NCBI GenBank assembly: GCA_964399535.1
Contig: CAYNRE010000030.1
Span: forward strand, 96,182-160,181
DNA: 64,000 nt
Reading direction: 5' to 3'
Source: CAYNRE01 sp964399535
GTDB lineage: Bacteria > Planctomycetota > Planctomycetia > Pirellulales > CAYNRE01
The stretch's first letter is position 1. Every line of letters starts with the position of its first letter. Made by a program: the position numbers and the translations under genes. The notes under the pieces are model-generated. The model had not been told where the DNA came from. It searched no databases and saw nothing but the letters and a program-made list of their open reading frames with translations. This document shows, in pieces, positions 63,256 through 64,000 of this stretch.

Positions 63256-64000
63256 TGAGTTGCGCGTCTCAATCGCTTCGTACAAATTGCTTTCCGCTGG
63301 CAGCAACCCTCCTGGTTTTCGTGTCCGGATGGTCGGCCACGGCCGGGGCCGCCCCGATCAGCCTGACCGTCGTCTCGGGATCGCAAATCGGGGTGAATCT
63401 TTCCATTCCGGTGTTCGTGAAGTCGACCTTGGTCAACACCTCGCTGAGCGGCACCATTGATGAAGAGATGACGTTTGCCACCGAGGCAGGCTTCGGAACC
63501 GTAACGCAAAGTATCGATCCCACCGGGGCGGACTTGGCACTGGGCAATTTCACCGATGCCGCGATCAGCCTGGAATTGCTGGGCAACGTGTTGTACACCA
63601 CCAGTGGCTTGCGGCTCGATCTGCGCGGCCCGGTAAGAAACAAGCTCGCGACGCTCGGACCGGGGCTCTCGAACTTTTCGCTAAATGGTTCGAGCCTGGT
63701 GGTCGACTCCGGCACACTCACCTACCGCGGCGACGGCGGCTTCGTGGGCGGTTCGATTCCGCAGACCACGATTAATTTCGAAACCAATCCGCTCACGCTC
63801 CCCTTTCCCACCAACGCCGTGGCCCAGGTGCTGGTCAACGATGGGCTGATTACGATGACGATTCCGACCATGGTTGACGCGGCGCTGTACAGTTTTCCGT
63901 TCGAAGGCCACTTTGGGCTGACCGGCACCATTACGGCCGTGGGTTCGAATTGCGTGCTCTCGACCCTGATCGGCGATGCCAACAACGATGGCTCGGTGGG
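63256..64000 (+). CDS. Exported protein with dockerin-like start (3' end outside window)
   Basis: At least 248 residues. It starts at GTG 63256 (GGAGAG about 7 nt upstream). The signal peptide has a hydrophobic core AATLLVFVSGW and cleavage after ATAGA. The body is beta-rich and Gly/Thr/Leu-rich (LSGTIDEEMTFATEAGFGTV). The last visible residues are LIGDANNDGSVG, the beginning of the same dockerin-like motif seen at 13110-13270 and 16276-16440, so a calcium module and possibly a PEP-CTERM tail follow outside the window. Confidence 0.8.

Overview
The window looks like chromosomal DNA of a planctomycete, probably order Pirellulales. That is an inference from four visible marks: a LEPR-XLL-type leader on a large surface protein, PEP-CTERM sorting tails, dockerin-like calcium repeats (VGDANGDG...DY..WAA.FG) on three exported proteins, and a Cys-rich YTV repeat protein. 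Base composition is high in G+C throughout. There is no rRNA, CRISPR array, integrase or insertion sequence. One tRNA gene, tRNA-Gln(TTG), is present.

Layout. 1-6.5 kb: a D-xylonate dehydratase family gene cut by the window edge, a VTT membrane protein, a flagellin-like protein whose 3' end overlaps a convergent 941-residue anchored protein, and a small cupin. 6.8-10.6 kb: a class I amidotransferase-like protein without its nucleophilic cysteine, then an OleA-like thiolase paired with an MFS transporter. 11-16.6 kb: exported surface proteins (a LEPR-XLL/propeller/dockerin protein and two divergent PEP-CTERM proteins) with clear terminators. 16.7-22.2 kb: an AI-2E-family permease and a three-gene lipid/sugar cassette (flippase-like protein, GT2, membrane protein). 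22.3-31 kb: thioredoxin, RluA-type pseudouridine synthase, Tat-exported Gfo/Idh oxidoreductase, and a secretin - lipoprotein - TPR operon that resembles part of a Tad/type II system. 31-36.3 kb: SDR, hflX, rsgA, a hotdog thioesterase and a helical exported protein. 36.3-37.4 kb holds no convincing gene.

37.8-46.5 kb is a co-directional minus-strand block: SGNH hydrolase, SDR, a TMTC-like membrane/TPR protein, a GT39-like membrane/TPR protein, a type II thioesterase and an Sfp-type phosphopantetheinyl transferase. The last two overlap by ATGA. No carrier-protein megasynthase is in the window. 46.7-52 kb: a chymotrypsin-fold protease coupled to an 80-residue protein, a 44-residue secreted peptide gene with a strong ribosome binding site, a beta-helix protein, a ThuA-domain protein and an HlyIII protein. 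52.5-64 kb: a GT2, a membrane-anchored protein followed by an HTTM protein, a GAF-SpoIIE phosphatase, the YTV protein, a type IV pilin-like protein, the redox repressor rex, tRNA-Gln and the start of another dockerin-bearing exported protein.

Most exported-protein genes look independently transcribed, with their own terminators. The best candidates for undescribed biology are the two-array YTV protein, the protease/small-protein pair, the PPTase-thioesterase-glycosyltransferase block, and the Cys-less amidotransferase-like protein.
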